From contig DFQD01000223.1 in the NCBI GenBank assembly GCA_002377605.1, positions 1-7,400 of the forward strand: 7,400 nucleotides of DNA, read 5' to 3'. Shown one piece after another: positions 5,359 to 7,400 of the stretch. How positions within the stretch are numbered: position 1 is the first letter of the stretch; each line of letters begins with the position of its first letter. The notes below the pieces were generated by a model that made no database searches, was not told the DNA's origin, and saw nothing but the letters and a program-made list of their open reading frames with translations. The translations under genes and the position numbers were made by a program. Source of the stretch: Gammaproteobacteria bacterium UBA3498. Lineage in GTDB: Bacteria > Pseudomonadota > Gammaproteobacteria > Pseudomonadales > Pseudohongiellaceae.

Positions 5359-7400
5359 TTAGGTAAAATTTCTCGATGACAATTCCATCGACCCTAGCCA
5401 ATGACTAAGGTCCACTAACTCTCGGGCAATCAAGTGAATCACTCCCCCGTTTTTCTGTATATGACCGACCACTCCGATTAGCATTGCCTGGCGTACAATA
5501 GGTCGAAAATGTTCTCCAAGTTTTGGCCAAACCACGACGTTAATAAATCCACTCTCGTCTTCCAAAGTTAAAAATGTGACACCTGCTGCTGTCATTGGTC
5601 GCTGTCGACAGGTAACCAGACCAGTTACTTTAGCCTGCGCTTCGTTATCGATATTGGATAACTGACTGGCTGTAAAAACCTGATACATATCTAAATGTTC
5701 GCGAAATAGAGCGAGAGGGTGTCGGCCAAGGGTAAAACCAGTGGAGCCATAATCACCGACAATGTTCTGACCTTCATTAGCCACTGGCAATAACACATCG
5801 ACACCGAAGTCGGCGTCGGCGAAATTCTGATCAGCAAAAAAGCTATAAGAATAACTGCGACCTTCTCCTATAGCTTTATCTACACCGGATGCATGCCAAA
5901 AAGCACGATGCCGATCGCCACTTAAATCCCTTAAAGCATCAGCAGCGGCTAAAGATTCAAGATCTTTCTTATTAATGCCACTGCGAAAAACTAATTCCTG
6001 AATAGTCGTAAACTTTCCAGCCTGCCGCGCTTCGGTAATGGCTTGCGCACCAATGTCAGACAGCCCTTTAACTAAAGTGAATCCAATGCGCAGTGCCGGC
6101 TCCATGGTCTGGTCACAAGGAGAATTCAATCTTTCAAAATCGCTATCGAACTCGAGTGTGCATTCGTAAAAACTCTCATTGACATCTACCGGTAAGATAG
6201 ACACATCATGACGACGTGCGTCATTGATAAGTTGTGCCGGAGAATAAAACCCCATGGGCTGGCTATTAAGTAAAGAACAACAGAAAGCGGCAGGGTGGTA
6301 GCACTTAAGCCAGGAAGACACATAAGCAATCAAAGCAAAGCTCGCGGAGTGGGATTCGGGAAAACCGTAATCACCAAAGCCTTTTATTTGCTTAAATAAT
6401 TTCTCAGCAAAGTCTTCTTCATAACCTCGTTCCAGCATGCCTCTGATCAGTTTGTCGCGATAGGGTTCCAGGCCTCCTTTACGTTTCCAGGCTGCCATAG
6501 CTCTGCGCAGTTGATCGGCTTCCCCGCCAGAAAAACCTGCAGCTACCATGGCCAGTTGCATAACTTGTTCCTGGAAAATAGGTACCCCCAGGGTTCGATC
6601 TAATGCACCTCTAACCGCCTCGCTGGGATAAGACACCGGCTCTTTACCATTACGTCGATTCAGATAGGGATGCACCATGTCACCTTGAATAGGACCAGGT
6701 CTCACAATAGCAATCTGAATTACCAGGTCGTAATAACTGCGTGGTCGCAAACGCGGTAACATGCTCATCTGTGCACGAGATTCAATCTGAAACACACCCA
6801 CCGTGTCAGCCTCACCTATCATGTCATAAACCTTGGGGTCTTCCGATGGAATATTTTGGATAACTAATGGCTCCCGACTATAGTCGCTAATCGTGTCCAG
6901 ACATTTCTGTACAGCAGTTAACATACCTAAAGCTAGGACGTCGATCTTTAATAATCCAAGAGATGCTAGATCATCTTTTCCCCATTGAATAACGGTGCGA
7001 TCTTCCATAGTAGCGTTCTCGATGGGAACCAAATGAGAAAGCAAACCCTGACTGATAACAAAACCACCTACGTGTTGTGACAGATGACGAGGAAAGCCAA
7101 TTAACGATTCGGCGAGGAAAACTAATTGTTGAATTTTCCTATCACTATAGTCGATATCCGAATCACTTAGTTGCTCTTTCAACGAAGTCCCCCACCAGTA
7201 AATCGATTTCGTTAAATGGTCTAACAGTTCTTCGCTGAGACCCAAGGCCTTGCCCACATCACGAATAGCACTGCGGGACCGATAGGTAATAACAGTTGCA
7301 GCGATAGCGGCACGACCACGACCGTATTTGTTATAGATGTATTGAATAACTTCTTCCCGCCGCGCATTTTCGAAATCCACATCAATATCGGGCGGCTCGT
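5359..7400 (-). CDS. dnaE2: Error-prone DNA polymerase DnaE2 (C-terminal part, truncated by window edge)
   Basis: C-family polymerase (also called ImuC) that carries out SOS mutagenic translesion synthesis with ImuA and ImuB. The frame stays open to the window edge and begins EPPDIDVDFENARREE; 679 residues are visible and the N-terminal PHP domain and start lie outside. In visible numbering (Glu = 1), PDIDVD holds catalytic Asp4 and Asp6 and KIDVLALG holds Asp153, equivalent to E. coli DnaE D401, D403 and D555, so the polymerase centre is complete. The fingers/beta-binding region includes GVFQIESRAQMSMLPRLRP, VRPGPIQGDMVHPYL, IFQEQVMQLA and FGDYGFPESHSASFALIAY (about 201-362). HhH follows at about 435-495, and an OB fold at 590-625 (VTGLVTCRQRPM through LEDESGFINVVVWP). 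The end SSRNFT matches the SRxF-type DnaE2 C-terminus. It is convergent with imuB, so it needs its own promoter, which is outside the window. Confidence 0.95.
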   Translation of the reverse strand, partial: EPPDIDVDFENARREEVIQYIYNKYGRGRAAIAATVITYRSRSAIRDVGKALGLSEELLDHLTKSIYWWGTSLKEQLSDSDIDYSDRKIQQLVFLAESLIGFPRHLSQHVGGFVISQGLLSHLVPIENATMEDRTVIQWGKDDLASLGLLKIDVLALGMLTAVQKCLDTISDYSREPLVIQNIPSEDPKVYDMIGEADTVGVFQIESRAQMSMLPRLRPRSYYDLVIQIAIVRPGPIQGDMVHPYLNRRNGKEPVSYPSEAVRGALDRTLGVPIFQEQVMQLAMVAAGFSGGEADQLRRAMAAWKRKGGLEPYRDKLIRGMLERGYEEDFAEKLFKQIKGFGDYGFPESHSASFALIAYVSSWLKCYHPAAFCCSLLNSQPMGFYSPAQLINDARRHDVSILPVDVNESFYECTLEFDSDFERLNSPCDQTMEPALRIGFTLVKGLSDIGAQAITEARQAGKFTTIQELVFRSGINKKDLESLAAADALRDLSGDRHRAFWHASGVDKAIGEGRSYSYSFFADQNFADADFGVDVLLPVANEGQNIVGDYGSTGFTLGRHPLALFREHLDMYQVFTASQLSNIDNEAQAKVTGLVTCRQRPMTAAGVTFLTLEDESGFINVVVWPKLGEHFRPIVRQAMLIGVVGHIQKNGGVIHLIARELVDLSHWLGSMELSSRNFT

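Noticed and set aside
7378..7380. GTG at 7380 as the dnaE2 start
   Set aside because: The frame continues upstream as EPPDID, part of the catalytic PDIDVD motif, so this GTG is an internal valine and the gene is cut by the window edge.

Overview
The window carries gammaproteobacterial chromosomal DNA. The left half has the housekeeping synteny of pepP diverging from a ZapB-like gene, zapA, the 6S RNA gene and the 5-formyltetrahydrofolate cyclo-ligase gene. The right half is a LexA-controlled mutasome locus (imuA, imuB, dnaE2). The SOS box has the CTGT-N8-ACAG form used by Gammaproteobacteria. GC content looks moderate. The protein sequences suggest a marine-type gammaproteobacterium outside the Enterobacteria, but I cannot name a genus from sequence alone.

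Layout: positions 1-824 (minus) hold the N-terminal 274 residues of Xaa-Pro aminopeptidase PepP, cut by the window edge. Positions 825-1087 are a divergent regulatory region with a good sigma70 promoter for the cell-division pair at 1088-1303 (ZapB-like coiled coil) and 1329-1643 (ZapA). A perfect 8-bp hairpin and a promoter follow, then the 6S RNA (about 1774-1955), whose 3' end lies about 35 bases before the folate gene fau/ygfA (1990-2586). Positions 2587-3052 are mostly non-coding. They contain one short minus-strand reading frame for a 30-residue hydrophobic peptide with a good ribosome binding site (2689-2781), and the SOS promoter. Positions 3053-3802 encode ImuA and 3817-5277 encode ImuB, in one transcription unit. 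Positions 5359-7400 (minus) hold the C-terminal 679 residues of the error-prone polymerase DnaE2, convergent with imuAB.

Functionally, ZapA and the ZapB-like protein act at the FtsZ ring, 6S RNA sequesters sigma70 RNA polymerase in stationary phase, and Fau recycles 5-formyl-THF. ImuA, ImuB and DnaE2 form a DNA-damage-inducible translesion synthesis machine. In it DnaE2 is the polymerase, ImuB is a catalytically dead Y-family adaptor that binds the sliding clamp, and ImuA is a RecA-like accessory protein.

The points most worth a second look are: (i) ImuB starts at TTG and has an N-terminal extension of about 50 residues carrying a QLPLPL clamp-motif look-alike, while no clear clamp motif is seen at the usual C-terminal site; (ii) dnaE2 is convergent with imuAB rather than third in the operon; (iii) a perfectly symmetric 22-bp LexA site abuts a consensus -10 box; (iv) there is an unannotated small hydrophobic ORF beside the SOS promoter. 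I see no mobile element, CRISPR array, tRNA or wholly new system.
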